15,712 nucleotides of DNA from an uncultured Lachnospiraceae bacterium (GCA_905236925.1 CAJOQS010000204.1:1-15712); one strand, 5' to 3'; positions 6,132 to 14,195 are shown, counted from the stretch's first letter. The notes: generated by a model from the letters alone, not told the origin. A program made the numbers and translations.

Positions 6132-7868
6132 TTATTTCTTGAAGCTGTCCTTTAACGAAACACTTCTGTTAAATACAAGATGATCCGCACGGCTGTCACG
6201 ATTATCGAGGCAGAAGAAACCGACTCTCATAAACTGGAAGGTAGGAGCGTTGATACCTGTTCTATCCTCCACTTTGTCAAACTCTTCCGCGATATCGACC
6301 ATGCTCTTCTCGACCTTGCAGCCCGTAAGAACGGTCAGACTGTCGGGGTTGAGGGCCTCGAGGAAATTCTTATCGGGTCCGTCGGGCTCGGGGTCACTGA
6401 AGAGATTGTCGTAGAGACGAACCTCCGCATCGATGCAGTTGGCCTGATCCACCCAGTGAATGGTCGCGCCCTTTACCTTACGTCCGTCTGCGGGGTCTCC
6501 TCCGCGGGATTCGGGATCATATTCGCAGAAGACCTCGACAACATTGCCGTTCTCATCCTTTCTGCAGCCTGTGCAGGTAACAAGATAAGCACCCTTCAGA
6601 CGAACCTCGTTGCCGGGGAACAATCTCTTGTACTTCGGGATGGGCTCCTCCATGAAATCATCCTCCTCGATCCACAGATCGCGCGAGAAGGTGATCGTAT
6701 GGGTTCCGGAGTTTTCAACCGCGGGATTGTTCTCAACCTCGAAGGTTTCGGTCTTGCCCTCCGGATAATTGGTCACGGTAAGCTTTACGGGATGAAGCAC
6801 CGCCATCGTACGTGTGGCGGTCAGGTTAAGGTCATCCCTCAGACACCTTTCAAGTACGGCAAATTCGATAACATTCGGACTCTTGCTGACGCCGATCGTC
6901 TCGCAGAAATTCCGGATGGAGCCTGCGGTATAGCCCCGGCGGCGAAGTCCGCAGAGCGTAGGCATTCTGGGATCGTCCCAGCCTGAAACGTAATGCTCCT
7001 CAACAAGCTGGCGGAGCTTTCTCTTGCTCATGACCGTATGGTCAATGCCGAGTCTGGCGAATTCTATCTGTCTGGGCTTGTGGTAGGGAATCGAAACATT
7101 GTTGACAACCCAGTCGTACAGCGGTCTGTGGTCCTCATACTCCAGAGAGCAGAGCGAATGGGTGATCCCCTCGAGCGCATCCTGGATGGGATGAGCGAAA
7201 TCATACATCGGGAAGATGCACCACTTCGTACCCTGACGGTGGTGATTTATGTACTTGATCCTGTAGATAACGGGATCACGCATGTTAAAGTTGCCGCTTG
7301 CCAGATCGATCTTGGCGCGAAGGGTCATCTTGCCCTCTTCAACCTCGCCGTTCTTCATCTTCTCGAAAAGAGCAAGGTTCTCCTCAACAGGTCTGTCACG
7401 GTAGGGCGACCTTGCGGGAGTGGTCGTATCTCCGCGGTATTCCTTGAACTGATCGGGCGTAAGCTCGCAGACATACGCAAGTCCCTTTTTTATAAGCTCG
7501 ACCGCATACTCGTAATCTTTCTCAAAATAATCGGAACCATAGAAGAAACGATCGCCCCAGTCAAAGCCCAGCCAGTGGATATCCTGCTGGATGTTAACGA
7601 CATACTCAGTATCTTCCTTTGCGGGGTTTGTATCATCCATACGAAGGTTGCAGATACCTCCGAACTTCTCCGCCATTCCGAAATCTATGCACAGTGCCTT
7701 GCAATGGCCTATATGCAGATATCCGTTAGGCTCCGGAGGAAATCTCGTGTGGACGGTCTTGCCCTCAAACTGACCTCCCTCGCCAATGTCCTCCTTTATG
7801 AAATTGTAGATAAAGTTGGTATTCTCGGATACCTCTGCCTCAGCGGCATTGTTTACAACTTCAGCCAT
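6132..7868 (-). CDS. glnS: Glutaminyl-tRNA synthetase
   Basis: Charges tRNA-Gln with glutamine. The 578 residues are close to the E. coli enzyme (about 554). Class I signatures: T-R-F-P-P-E-P-N-G-Y-L-H-I-G-H (41-55) and the KMSKS-equivalent V-M-S-K-R-K-L (279-285). The D-D-T-N-P and H-R-Q-G-T-K-W-C-I-F-P-M-Y-D-F-A-H-P segments and the G-L-R-R-R-G-Y-T region are typical of GlnRS rather than bacterial GluRS, as is the beta-barrel anticodon-binding C-terminal half. The ATG at 7868 follows AGGAG by eight bases. It has a good promoter in the 65-base gap behind the histidine kinase and a terminator after its stop, so it is probably transcribed alone. Bacterial GlnRS outside Proteobacteria is generally regarded as horizontally acquired. 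Confidence 0.97.
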   Translation of the reverse strand: MAEVVNNAAEAEVSENTNFIYNFIKEDIGEGGQFEGKTVHTRFPPEPNGYLHIGHCKALCIDFGMAEKFGGICNLRMDDTNPAKEDTEYVVNIQQDIHWLGFDWGDRFFYGSDYFEKDYEYAVELIKKGLAYVCELTPDQFKEYRGDTTTPARSPYRDRPVEENLALFEKMKNGEVEEGKMTLRAKIDLASGNFNMRDPVIYRIKYINHHRQGTKWCIFPMYDFAHPIQDALEGITHSLCSLEYEDHRPLYDWVVNNVSIPYHKPRQIEFARLGIDHTVMSKRKLRQLVEEHYVSGWDDPRMPTLCGLRRRGYTAGSIRNFCETIGVSKSPNVIEFAVLERCLRDDLNLTATRTMAVLHPVKLTVTNYPEGKTETFEVENNPAVENSGTHTITFSRDLWIEEDDFMEEPIPKYKRLFPGNEVRLKGAYLVTCTGCRKDENGNVVEVFCEYDPESRGGDPADGRKVKGATIHWVDQANCIDAEVRLYDNLFSDPEPDGPDKNFLEALNPDSLTVLTGCKVEKSMVDIAEEFDKVEDRTGINAPTFQFMRVGFFCLDNRDSRADHLVFNRSVSLKDSFKK

Positions 7869-7900
7869 CTCATAAGCTCCTTCTGTAAAATCTTCTGCTA

Positions 7901-7929
7901 ATTCTATTACACTTGCGTGATAATATCAA
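7901..7929 (-). promoter_or_regulatory. glnS: Sigma-70-type promoter of glnS
   Basis: Minus-strand TTGATA (7924-7929, five of six matches), exact 17-base spacer, TAGAAT (7901-7906, five of six matches). It begins right after the stop codon of the histidine kinase gene and gives a predicted leader of roughly 25 bases before the glnS ATG, too short for a T-box or riboswitch. Confidence 0.75.
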
Positions 7930-7933
7930 GTGA

Positions 7934-9820
7934 CTATCCGTTGATAGCCGTTATCTTCTCCTTGGGAAGAGTTACCATTATTGTATACTCAAGCAGATCG
8001 GAATCGACTGGTTTCGAAATGAATCCGTTAAAGCCCTCCGCCAGATACTGTTCCTTTGCGCCGACGACAGCATTTGCGGTAAGCACAATGAAGGGCGTAT
8101 TCTCATTAGGTCCTCCCGGGATCGCCTTAATGGCCTTCATAGCTTCAATTCCGTCCATGCCGGGCATCATATGATCCATGAGGATCAGGTCATATTTGTT
8201 CTTAGATGCCAGATCCACTGCTTCCCGTCCGCTCCCGGCGTCGGTTATTATTACCTTTGTCTTTTTCAGAAGCGCCCTGAACAGCCTGAGATTCATATCC
8301 GTATCATCAACGATGAGGATCTGGGCGGTGGGAGCGGTAAAGATCTCGTGATAGGAATACTCGCTGACGGCCTGCTTCTTTACTCTTGTCTCAAAATCGC
8401 CCACCGGAGATCCGTCAACGACCTTCTGCCTCAGTTCAAAAGAAAAAACAGAGCCTTTCTCGTATTCGCTTTCAACCTTGAGTTCCGAGCCCATAAGCTT
8501 GAGCAGTTCAAAGGTGATCGACATACCCAGGCCGGTTCCCTCAATGCCGCGGTTCTTTTCATTATCGATGCGCTCGAATTTTTTGAAAAGCTTCTCCATA
8601 TCCTCCGGTTTGATTCCGAGTCCCGTGTCCTCTACCTCGAAACGGATCACAACCTCTTTTCCGGCGGAGTCGGCGGAGCTTTCAACAACATTGGCTCTGA
8701 ACCATACATAGCCTTTCCGGGTATATTTAACCGCATTGGACAGGAGATTTGTAAGGATCTGCCTGATCCGGATGTCGTCTCCGCGCAGCCTTGCGGGAAT
8801 ACTCCTGTCAACGCTTATTTCAAGCGAAAGGTTTTTGCTTTCCGCCCTTACCTTTGCCATATTGTAAACATCATAGAACAAGCTCGCCGTATCGTAATCA
8901 GCGGGAACGATCTCCATTTTGCCGGATTCGATCTTTGACAGATCAAGAATATCGTTGACAATATTGAGCAGATTGCGGCCGGCGGCTTTAATGTCGAACG
9001 CATAATCCCTGACCGCCCCTTCGCTGCTTTCCCTGAGTATCATCTCGTCCATTCCGAGAACGGCAGTGATAGGCGTGCGGATCTCATGTGACATGCGGGC
9101 AAGGAATTCTGACTTGGCACGGTTGGCATTCTCCGTAACCTGTTCTCTGATCCTCGCATCCGTCAGTGCGTCGTTTTGGATAAATATATAGATAATAAAA
9201 CACGAAAAAGCCGAAGCCACATACGAAAAATCCTCGTCCGGGCGGAACATCAGCCAGATCCCTATGAACATTGGGAAGAAAAAATAAGTACTCAGAGCAA
9301 TGGCTTTCTTATATCCCAGTGATATGATCTCTTTGAAGAAGGAAATAAAGAGAAAACCGATGCCGATCATCGGAATGATGCTGATATAATCATGCCACTC
9401 TCCGTAAAGAAAGGTCCTGTTTTCATCGATAACAAAAAGCTTTCCGTTCACGCAGCCGATAATGACCCAGATAGTGTCCAGGATCGCGGCCGTGCCGATA
9501 ATATACAGAACCGGCGTGGAAAAGACGCTTTTGTTATGAACCGTCATGATAACATATACCGTAAACGCCATGCAGCAGACATTTGTGAAAATGAAGGCCA
9601 GCGCGTTTACAAAGATCAGAAGCGCGGCACTTTCCGTCCTTCCCTGGAGCGCATAGGTCATCGCATCAACAAAAAGGCCCACGATCACACAGAGAGTGAT
9701 CGTTATAAAAATAGTTGCTCTTTTGTCGTGCTCCCGACGATACTGCGGTATTATGGATGCCAACAACAGGATCATGAATATAAAAGATACCACTTCTGCC
9801 GTAATAATGATATCGCTCAT
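7934..9820 (-). CDS. Membrane-bound hybrid sensor histidine kinase with receiver domain
   Basis: A 628-residue hybrid two-component kinase. Residues 1-215 hold about six or seven hydrophobic spans with short loops and no large extracellular domain, so the signal is probably sensed in or near the membrane. The HisKA domain carries the phospho-accepting His245 in M-S-H-E-I-R-T-P. The ATPase domain shows the N box around N358/N362, D398 in D-T-G-L-G-I and G-T-G-L-G-M at 428-433. A linker leads to a receiver domain (about 500-617) with acidic pocket D505/D506, phospho-acceptor Asp549 in L-M-D-H-M-M-P-G-M-D-G, Thr581 and Lys603. No HPt or DNA-binding output domain follows and no response regulator gene is adjacent, so its partner lies elsewhere. 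The ATG at 9820 follows AGGAG. It is transcribed divergently from the alarmone synthetase gene. The ligand cannot be told from sequence. Confidence 0.93.
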   Translation of the reverse strand: MSDIIITAEVVSFIFMILLLASIIPQYRREHDKRATIFITITLCVIVGLFVDAMTYALQGRTESAALLIFVNALAFIFTNVCCMAFTVYVIMTVHNKSVFSTPVLYIIGTAAILDTIWVIIGCVNGKLFVIDENRTFLYGEWHDYISIIPMIGIGFLFISFFKEIISLGYKKAIALSTYFFFPMFIGIWLMFRPDEDFSYVASAFSCFIIYIFIQNDALTDARIREQVTENANRAKSEFLARMSHEIRTPITAVLGMDEMILRESSEGAVRDYAFDIKAAGRNLLNIVNDILDLSKIESGKMEIVPADYDTASLFYDVYNMAKVRAESKNLSLEISVDRSIPARLRGDDIRIRQILTNLLSNAVKYTRKGYVWFRANVVESSADSAGKEVVIRFEVEDTGLGIKPEDMEKLFKKFERIDNEKNRGIEGTGLGMSITFELLKLMGSELKVESEYEKGSVFSFELRQKVVDGSPVGDFETRVKKQAVSEYSYHEIFTAPTAQILIVDDTDMNLRLFRALLKKTKVIITDAGSGREAVDLASKNKYDLILMDHMMPGMDGIEAMKAIKAIPGGPNENTPFIVLTANAVVGAKEQYLAEGFNGFISKPVDSDLLEYTIMVTLPKEKITAING

Positions 9821-9855
9821 CTTCCTTCGCTCCTTTGCCCGCTTTTATACCTAAT

Positions 9856-9884
9856 ATACTAAGCGTTTTCCTCGTCTTTAGCAA
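9856..9884 (-). promoter_or_regulatory. Candidate promoter of the histidine kinase gene
   Basis: Minus-strand TTGCTA (9879-9884), 17-base spacer, TAGTAT (9856-9861), four of six matches each. An A/T-rich stretch with further -10-like hexamers follows. It lies 35 bases upstream of the ATG at 9820, in the divergent region shared with the alarmone synthetase gene. Confidence 0.4.
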
Positions 9885-9951
9885 CACCGGCGGACAGCAA
9901 AAATTCATCGATTGTTCATGTTTTTTTAATCCACGAGCGGACCTTTTGGGA

Positions 9952-9957
9952 TATAAT
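9952..9957 (+). promoter_or_regulatory. -10 box for the alarmone synthetase gene
   Basis: A perfect TATAAT lies 43 bases before the ATG at 10001. No convincing -35 box is seen 16-18 bases upstream, and the extended TG motif is absent, so it may need an activator or an upstream element; a T-run at 9921-9927 lies just above. Transcription would start near 9964. Confidence 0.55.
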
Positions 9958-10000
9958 GGGATTCAGATGCAGACAGGAACGCGTCCGCCAAGGAGGTAAT

Positions 10001-10774
10001 ATGACAGCAGCACAGATACAGGAGGACATCAAGGCCCGCCTTTCGAATATAGAAAATATGCTTCCGGCGTCCATGCCGAGAGTCAGCGAGGATATGATCA
10101 GGGACAGTCTCATGTCTGACGAGTTCCTGGACTTTATCAAGATCAACATGATGCCGGTGGAACAGCTGATGACCTTTTATCAGTGTGCGATCATGCAGGT
10201 CGAGACGAAATTCAATATCCTTAACGAGCAGTTCTCCCTGAGTCTGGACAGGAATCCGATCCAGTCGATCAAGTCCCGGGTCAAGTCCTATGACAGCATC
10301 ATGAAGAAAATACGCCGCAAGAAGATCGGTCTTTCGATCGAGGATATCGAGGACAAGATGAACGATATCGCAGGCGTCCGGGTCATCTGCTCCTACGTCG
10401 ACGACATCTATCTTCTCGCCGATTGTCTTCTCAGTCAGGACGATGTTATCCTGGTCGAGCGCAAGGATTATATCAAGGATCCCAAGCCCAGCGGCTACCG
10501 GAGCCTTCATCTGATCATCAAGGTTCCGATCTATCTCCAGAACGAGAAAAAAGAAGTCAAGGTCGAAGTTCAGCTGAGGACCATCGCGATGGACTTCTGG
10601 GCAAGTCTTGAGCACTCTCTTCATTACAAGCGCTGCCAGGCGGACGGAGCGGAGTGCGGCGAAGCCGAAGAGCTTGCGGGCGAGCTGATCGAATGCGCAA
10701 AGGAAAGCGCAAGACTTGACGCGAAGATGCAGGAGATCAGAGACCGGATCGCGGAGCTTTCCGGAGAATCATAA
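10001..10774 (+). CDS. Small alarmone synthetase, RelQ/YjbM type (GTP pyrophosphokinase)
   Basis: Predicted to make (p)ppGpp from ATP and GDP/GTP, the stringent-response alarmone. The 257-residue protein has a single RelA/SpoT synthetase domain and no HD hydrolase, TGS or ACT domain, as in small alarmone synthetases. Compared with B. subtilis RelQ the match runs from N-P-I-Q-S-I-K-S-R-V (85-94), through the basic K-K-I-R-R-K-K, N-D-I-A-G-V-R-V (121-128), S-G-Y-R-S-L-H (164-170) and V-E-V-Q-L-R-T (188-194, catalytic Glu189) to F-W-A-S-L-E-H-S-L-H-Y-K, and ends in a similar helical tail. The N-terminal stretch before the domain is about 45 residues longer than in RelQ. The start is ATG 10001, four bases after a perfect AGGAGG; the in-frame ATG at 9956 lies in the -10 box and is rejected. 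The aldehyde dehydrogenase gene follows after 46 bases. Confidence 0.92.
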   Translation: MTAAQIQEDIKARLSNIENMLPASMPRVSEDMIRDSLMSDEFLDFIKINMMPVEQLMTFYQCAIMQVETKFNILNEQFSLSLDRNPIQSIKSRVKSYDSIMKKIRRKKIGLSIEDIEDKMNDIAGVRVICSYVDDIYLLADCLLSQDDVILVERKDYIKDPKPSGYRSLHLIIKVPIYLQNEKKEVKVEVQLRTIAMDFWASLEHSLHYKRCQADGAECGEAEELAGELIECAKESARLDAKMQEIRDRIAELSGES

Positions 10775-10820
10775 ACCGCAGACAACGTAAGCGGTAACAG
10801 TACAGTGGGGGTTAATCAAT

Positions 10821-12224
10821 ATGGATTACAATCAGGAAATGATACACGGCATAGTAGAAAAACAGCGCGAATTCTTTCTTTCGGGCAGAACTCTCGATAT
10901 CAAATGGCGCAAGGAACAGCTCAGAAAGCTTGCTTCTGCGGTTTCACGCCACAGCAGGGAGCTTGAAGATGCGCTTTGCAGGGACCTCGGAAGAAGCAGC
11001 GCGGAGGCCTATTTCTGTGATATAGGCACAGTTATCCTTGAGACCAATGAGACTATACACGGTCTCAGGCGCTGGGCAAGGCCCGAAACGCATTTCAGCG
11101 GCCTGCTCTGCTTCCCGAGTATTTTTACCAAGGTCTACAGAATGCCCTACGGCGTTTCACTGATCATAAGTCCCTTTAATTTCCCGATCCTGCTCTCTTT
11201 AGGAGTCCTCGCAGCCGCTATTGGCGGAGGCAATACCGCCGTCATCAAGTGCAGCTCGAAAACACCCAACTGCACCAGAGTCATGGCTGATATCATCGCC
11301 GAGATATATCCGCCCGAGTTCGTAACGGTCATCGGCGGCGGACACGATGTTGCCGATATGTGCCTTGACGAGCGCTTCGACAAGATATTCTATACCGGCT
11401 CCCCGAAGGTTGCCTCACACGTCCTTGAAAAAGCCGGCAGATACCTTACTCCGGTGGCTCTTGAGCTTGGCGGGGAAACCGGAAACTGGTGCATTGTCAG
11501 AAAGGATGCGGACCTCCGTGACGCGGCCCGCAAGATAGCATTCTTTAAGCTCTGCAATTCGGGACAGATCTGTATCAATATCAATCAGGTCGCTGTAGCA
11601 AGAGAAGTTGCCGACGAATTCCTTGAGCTCCTTAAGGAGGAATTCACGCGTCAGATCGGTGATGCACTGACCAATCCCGAATACCCTCACCTCGTTGGAA
11701 AAGCCGCATATGACAAGTGCGCGAACGAGGCCGCTTTATACACAGACAGGACCGTTTACGGCGGAAAAGGCGATGAGACCACTTTCCGGTTTGAGCCGAC
11801 CGTGATATACCCTGTCCGTATCGACGAGCCCATCGTCAATCACGAGCTTTTCTGTCCGCTGCTTCCGGTCGTTCCTTTTTACGATGCCTACGTGGACGAG
11901 CTCATGAAGACCATCGCCTCCCGCGAACACGGACTTGCTCTGTATGTCTTCACCAAAAACAGGAAATGGGCCAAAAAGGTCATGCAGACCCAGCAATACG
12001 GCGGAGGCTGTATCAATGAAGTCTGCGTTCACATCATGGTCAAGGGCGTTCCCTTCAACGGAACCGGACATTCCGGAATGGGCGCTTACCACGGGAAATG
12101 GGGCTTCAGGGAATTCACTCATCCTTCGACCGTGCTGGTCGGATCGAATCATTTCAATCTGCCCCTTCGTGAGCATCCGTACACCGAAGGCAAGCTTAAA
12201 ATGATCAAGACATTTGAAAAGTAA
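10821..12224 (+). CDS. Aldehyde dehydrogenase, class-3-like, divergent
   Basis: NAD(P)-dependent oxidation of an aldehyde to the acid is the predicted reaction; the substrate is unknown. The 467-residue length and lack of a long N-terminal segment fit the ALDH3 type. Conserved positions: Asn120 in S-P-F-N-F-P, Lys143 in V-I-K-C-S, Glu215 in L-E-L-G-G, catalytic Cys251 in N-S-G-Q-I-C and Glu342 in the H-E-L-F segment. Deviations: the usual L-E-L-G-G-K-S-P is L-E-L-G-G-E-T-G, K-P-S is K-C-S, and E-E-I-F-G-P is H-E-L-F-C-P, adding cysteines and a changed charge near the cofactor and active site. The hydrophobic C-terminal membrane anchor of some ALDH3 enzymes is absent. ATG 10821 is preceded by a GGGGG-type site. 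No terminator or clear promoter separates it from the alarmone synthetase, so they are probably co-transcribed. Confidence 0.88.
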   Translation: MDYNQEMIHGIVEKQREFFLSGRTLDIKWRKEQLRKLASAVSRHSRELEDALCRDLGRSSAEAYFCDIGTVILETNETIHGLRRWARPETHFSGLLCFPSIFTKVYRMPYGVSLIISPFNFPILLSLGVLAAAIGGGNTAVIKCSSKTPNCTRVMADIIAEIYPPEFVTVIGGGHDVADMCLDERFDKIFYTGSPKVASHVLEKAGRYLTPVALELGGETGNWCIVRKDADLRDAARKIAFFKLCNSGQICININQVAVAREVADEFLELLKEEFTRQIGDALTNPEYPHLVGKAAYDKCANEAALYTDRTVYGGKGDETTFRFEPTVIYPVRIDEPIVNHELFCPLLPVVPFYDAYVDELMKTIASREHGLALYVFTKNRKWAKKVMQTQQYGGGCINEVCVHIMVKGVPFNGTGHSGMGAYHGKWGFREFTHPSTVLVGSNHFNLPLREHPYTEGKLKMIKTFEK

Positions 12225-12226
12225 AC

Positions 12227-12255
12227 TTGTTAGTTTCCGGATTAGATGATAAAAT
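12227..12255 (+). promoter_or_regulatory. Candidate promoter of the HD-GYP/GNAT gene pair
   Basis: TTGTTA (12227-12232), 17-base spacer, TAAAAT (12250-12255, five of six matches). It begins just after the aldehyde dehydrogenase stop and lies about 45 bases upstream of the HD-GYP ATG. It overlaps an upstream in-frame ATG at 12246, which argues against that start. Confidence 0.55.
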
Positions 12256-12299
12256 GTACGTGTAGGATTTTGCTCTTCAGATTCGGAGGCTTTCTGGCC

Positions 12300-13511
12300 A
12301 TGAAACTACTAAACAAGATTAAAGAAGCATATCATAAGGTCTATGTGAATCTTATCGAAGGCCGCGATCTGTGGCAGCTGCTGCTTAATATCGCCGTGGT
12401 TGTCGCGATCGTGGGCGGTCTCGTATCTGCCATTATTTCCGTTGCACTGAAAAATTCACCGATAGCTATTGCCGCCTTTGTAGCAACATGTCTGTTCGGT
12501 GTTGTCTGTCTGACATTATCCATCAGGTCAAAAGACATCATCTATGCGGCGGTGCTCTTCTGTCTTGTTGCCGACTTTATACTTTTCCCCGTAATGTTCT
12601 TTACATCCGGCGGTATTCACGGCGGAATGCCTATCTGGATGGTGCTCGGACTCGTTATCGGCTGGGTAGTCATCAGAAACAACAAAATCCTCTATATTGT
12701 TTACGGTCTCGGTCTGGCTTTCCAGTGCGGATGCATACTCTACGCCGAATACCATCCCATATCTGTTATTTCCTTTGAATCCGAACGCGCAGTAGTTGTC
12801 GATGTGATCCAGTCTCTTATCCTTGTATCGCTTATCTTCGGCACTGTTTTCAGATTGTACAGCCATGCCTACGAGAAGAAGAAGCAGGAGCTTGATTCCG
12901 CCAATGCCCAGCTTTCGGAGGCCAACGAGAGGATCACCTTCCAGGCCATGTATACCCTCGCGAAAACCATTGACGCAAAGGACCGGTACACGAAGGGGCA
13001 TTCGATGCGTGTTGCGGAGTATTCCGGAATGATCGCTAAAAGACTCGGCCTTTCTTCCGAAGAGGTCGAGGAGATCACAAATATGGCGCTGCTCCATGAC
13101 ATCGGGAAAATAGGCGTTCCGGATGCCATAATCAACAAACCGTCCAAGCTTTCCGCCGACGAATATTACATTATCCAGAAGCATCCCGGTGTCGGCTTTG
13201 ACATTCTCTCGGAGATGCCTGAGATGAAGGATATCGGTGTCGGCGCGAGATGGCACCATGAGCGATACGACGGAACCGGTTACCCCGACGGACTTAAAGG
13301 CACTGAAATTCCTCTTCCCGCAAGGATCATCGGTGTTGCGGACGCCTATGATGCTATGACCAGCAACCGCAGCTACAGAAAGTTCCTGTCTCAGGAAAAC
13401 GTCAAACGTGAGCTTGAGGAAGGGCGCGGAACCCAATTTGACCCCGGTATCGTCGATATAATGCTTCAGATCGTACGGGAGGATAAACTTTATGCTTTGC
13501 ACGAGCAGTGA
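12300..13511 (+). CDS. Membrane HD-GYP domain phosphodiesterase (probable c-di-GMP hydrolase)
   Basis: A 403-residue protein from ATG 12300, which has GGAGG ten bases upstream. Residues about 25-185 contain around six hydrophobic spans and no recognisable soluble sensor domain. A charged helix (about 186-215), likely a coiled coil, leads to the HD-GYP domain. There, G-H-S (233-235), H266-D267 in L-L-H-D-I-G-K, H295, H319-H320 and the signature Y-D-G-T-G-Y-P (323-329) are complete, followed by A-D-A-Y-D-A-M, so the metal site looks intact and catalytic. HD-GYP proteins typically degrade cyclic di-GMP; other cyclic dinucleotides are possible. No GGDEF partner is in the window. The 3' end overlaps the GNAT gene by 20 bases, whose ribosome binding site lies inside this coding sequence. 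Confidence 0.93.
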   Translation: MKLLNKIKEAYHKVYVNLIEGRDLWQLLLNIAVVVAIVGGLVSAIISVALKNSPIAIAAFVATCLFGVVCLTLSIRSKDIIYAAVLFCLVADFILFPVMFFTSGGIHGGMPIWMVLGLVIGWVVIRNNKILYIVYGLGLAFQCGCILYAEYHPISVISFESERAVVVDVIQSLILVSLIFGTVFRLYSHAYEKKKQELDSANAQLSEANERITFQAMYTLAKTIDAKDRYTKGHSMRVAEYSGMIAKRLGLSSEEVEEITNMALLHDIGKIGVPDAIINKPSKLSADEYYIIQKHPGVGFDILSEMPEMKDIGVGARWHHERYDGTGYPDGLKGTEIPLPARIIGVADAYDAMTSNRSYRKFLSQENVKRELEEGRGTQFDPGIVDIMLQIVREDKLYALHEQ

Positions 13512-14154
13512 GGATAACATCGAGGAGTTTTACAGGCATGCTCTGAGCGAAGGCATTTCGAAGGAGCAGCTGTTCTCTTCAGACAACCTTAAAGAATATA
13601 TAGACACATCCGTCGACGGATACCGCAAATATCCTCTGTTTGTGGATATGTTCAAGGGCAACTACAATGAAGCCGTCCTCTCTCGGATGATGAATATCGA
13701 TTACAAAAGCCGTATCGGTCGTATTGCGGGGATCGCCAGCAGTGAAAACTACGAATCGGTCATGCTCCTTGAGCCCCCGTGTTCGGAGAAAGTAAGCATG
13801 CTCCAATACTTTAAGATAGCTAAAATATCCGATTACATGCTGTATTTCAGGCCGTCACTTCACCGGCAGCAAAACTACGAGGATTATGCTCTGTCAAAGA
13901 GGAAACCCTATCTCGATGAAAAAACCTGGTATGTCTATGTATTCGTGACCAAGGGTGAGTTCCAGCGCCACGGTTACGGCAAGAAGCTTATGCATGTGGC
14001 CTGTTCCTTCGCCGACAAGACCGGCACCCGCATCTGCCTCGAAACGAATCAGGACGCAAACGTCGCAATGTACGAGCAGTTCGGCTTTAAGTTGAAGGAT
14101 ACCTCGGTCTACAAAAACCGGATGGACCACTTTGTAATGGTTTACGGGGAGTAG
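13492..14154 (+). CDS. GNAT-family N-acetyltransferase
   Basis: A 220-residue soluble protein. The C-terminal part (about 145-217) looks like a GNAT fold: a beta strand W-Y-V-Y-V-F-V, the acetyl-CoA pyrophosphate-binding motif Q-R-H-G-Y-G-K-K-L (158-166), then L-E-T-N-Q-D-A-N-V-A-M-Y-E-Q-F-G-F-K (183-200), the typical last strand-helix. The first 140 residues are not recognised beyond a general GNAT-like N-terminal half. The substrate is unknown. GGGAGG at 13478-13483, inside the HD-GYP gene, sits eight bases before the ATG, and the two genes overlap by 20 bases, suggesting translational coupling. Confidence 0.85.
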   Translation: MLCTSSEDNIEEFYRHALSEGISKEQLFSSDNLKEYIDTSVDGYRKYPLFVDMFKGNYNEAVLSRMMNIDYKSRIGRIAGIASSENYESVMLLEPPCSEKVSMLQYFKIAKISDYMLYFRPSLHRQQNYEDYALSKRKPYLDEKTWYVYVFVTKGEFQRHGYGKKLMHVACSFADKTGTRICLETNQDANVAMYEQFGFKLKDTSVYKNRMDHFVMVYGE

Positions 14155-14195
14155 GGCGATAATTGTCGGAACCCTGATCTGTTATTAATCTATGT

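Noticed and set aside
6180..7901. Two long plus-strand open frames opposite glnS
   Set aside because: They mirror the glnS codons, have no ribosome binding sites and no recognisable domains.
7869..7933. Possible T-box leader in front of glnS
   Set aside because: The gap is only 65 bases and mostly taken by the promoter; a T-box needs far more room and its conserved box is not seen.
9956..10000. Upstream in-frame ATG that would extend the alarmone synthetase by 15 residues
   Set aside because: It lies in the TATAAT box, would be upstream of the likely transcript start, and the ATG at 10001 has a perfect AGGAGG directly before it.
9821..10000. Possible small gene or riboswitch in the largest gap
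   Set aside because: No credible frame with a ribosome binding site and no riboswitch-like structure; it is explained by two divergent promoters and leaders.
9926..10624. Minus-strand open frame opposite the alarmone synthetase
   Set aside because: Antisense shadow with no motif or ribosome binding site, and it would run through the divergent promoter region.
12246..12299. Upstream in-frame ATG that would add 18 residues to the HD-GYP protein
   Set aside because: It has no ribosome binding site and overlaps a promoter-like sequence; ATG 12300 follows GGAGG.
12528..13520. Long open frame on the strand opposite the HD-GYP gene
   Set aside because: No conserved motif or start signal, while the plus strand encodes an intact HD-GYP domain here.
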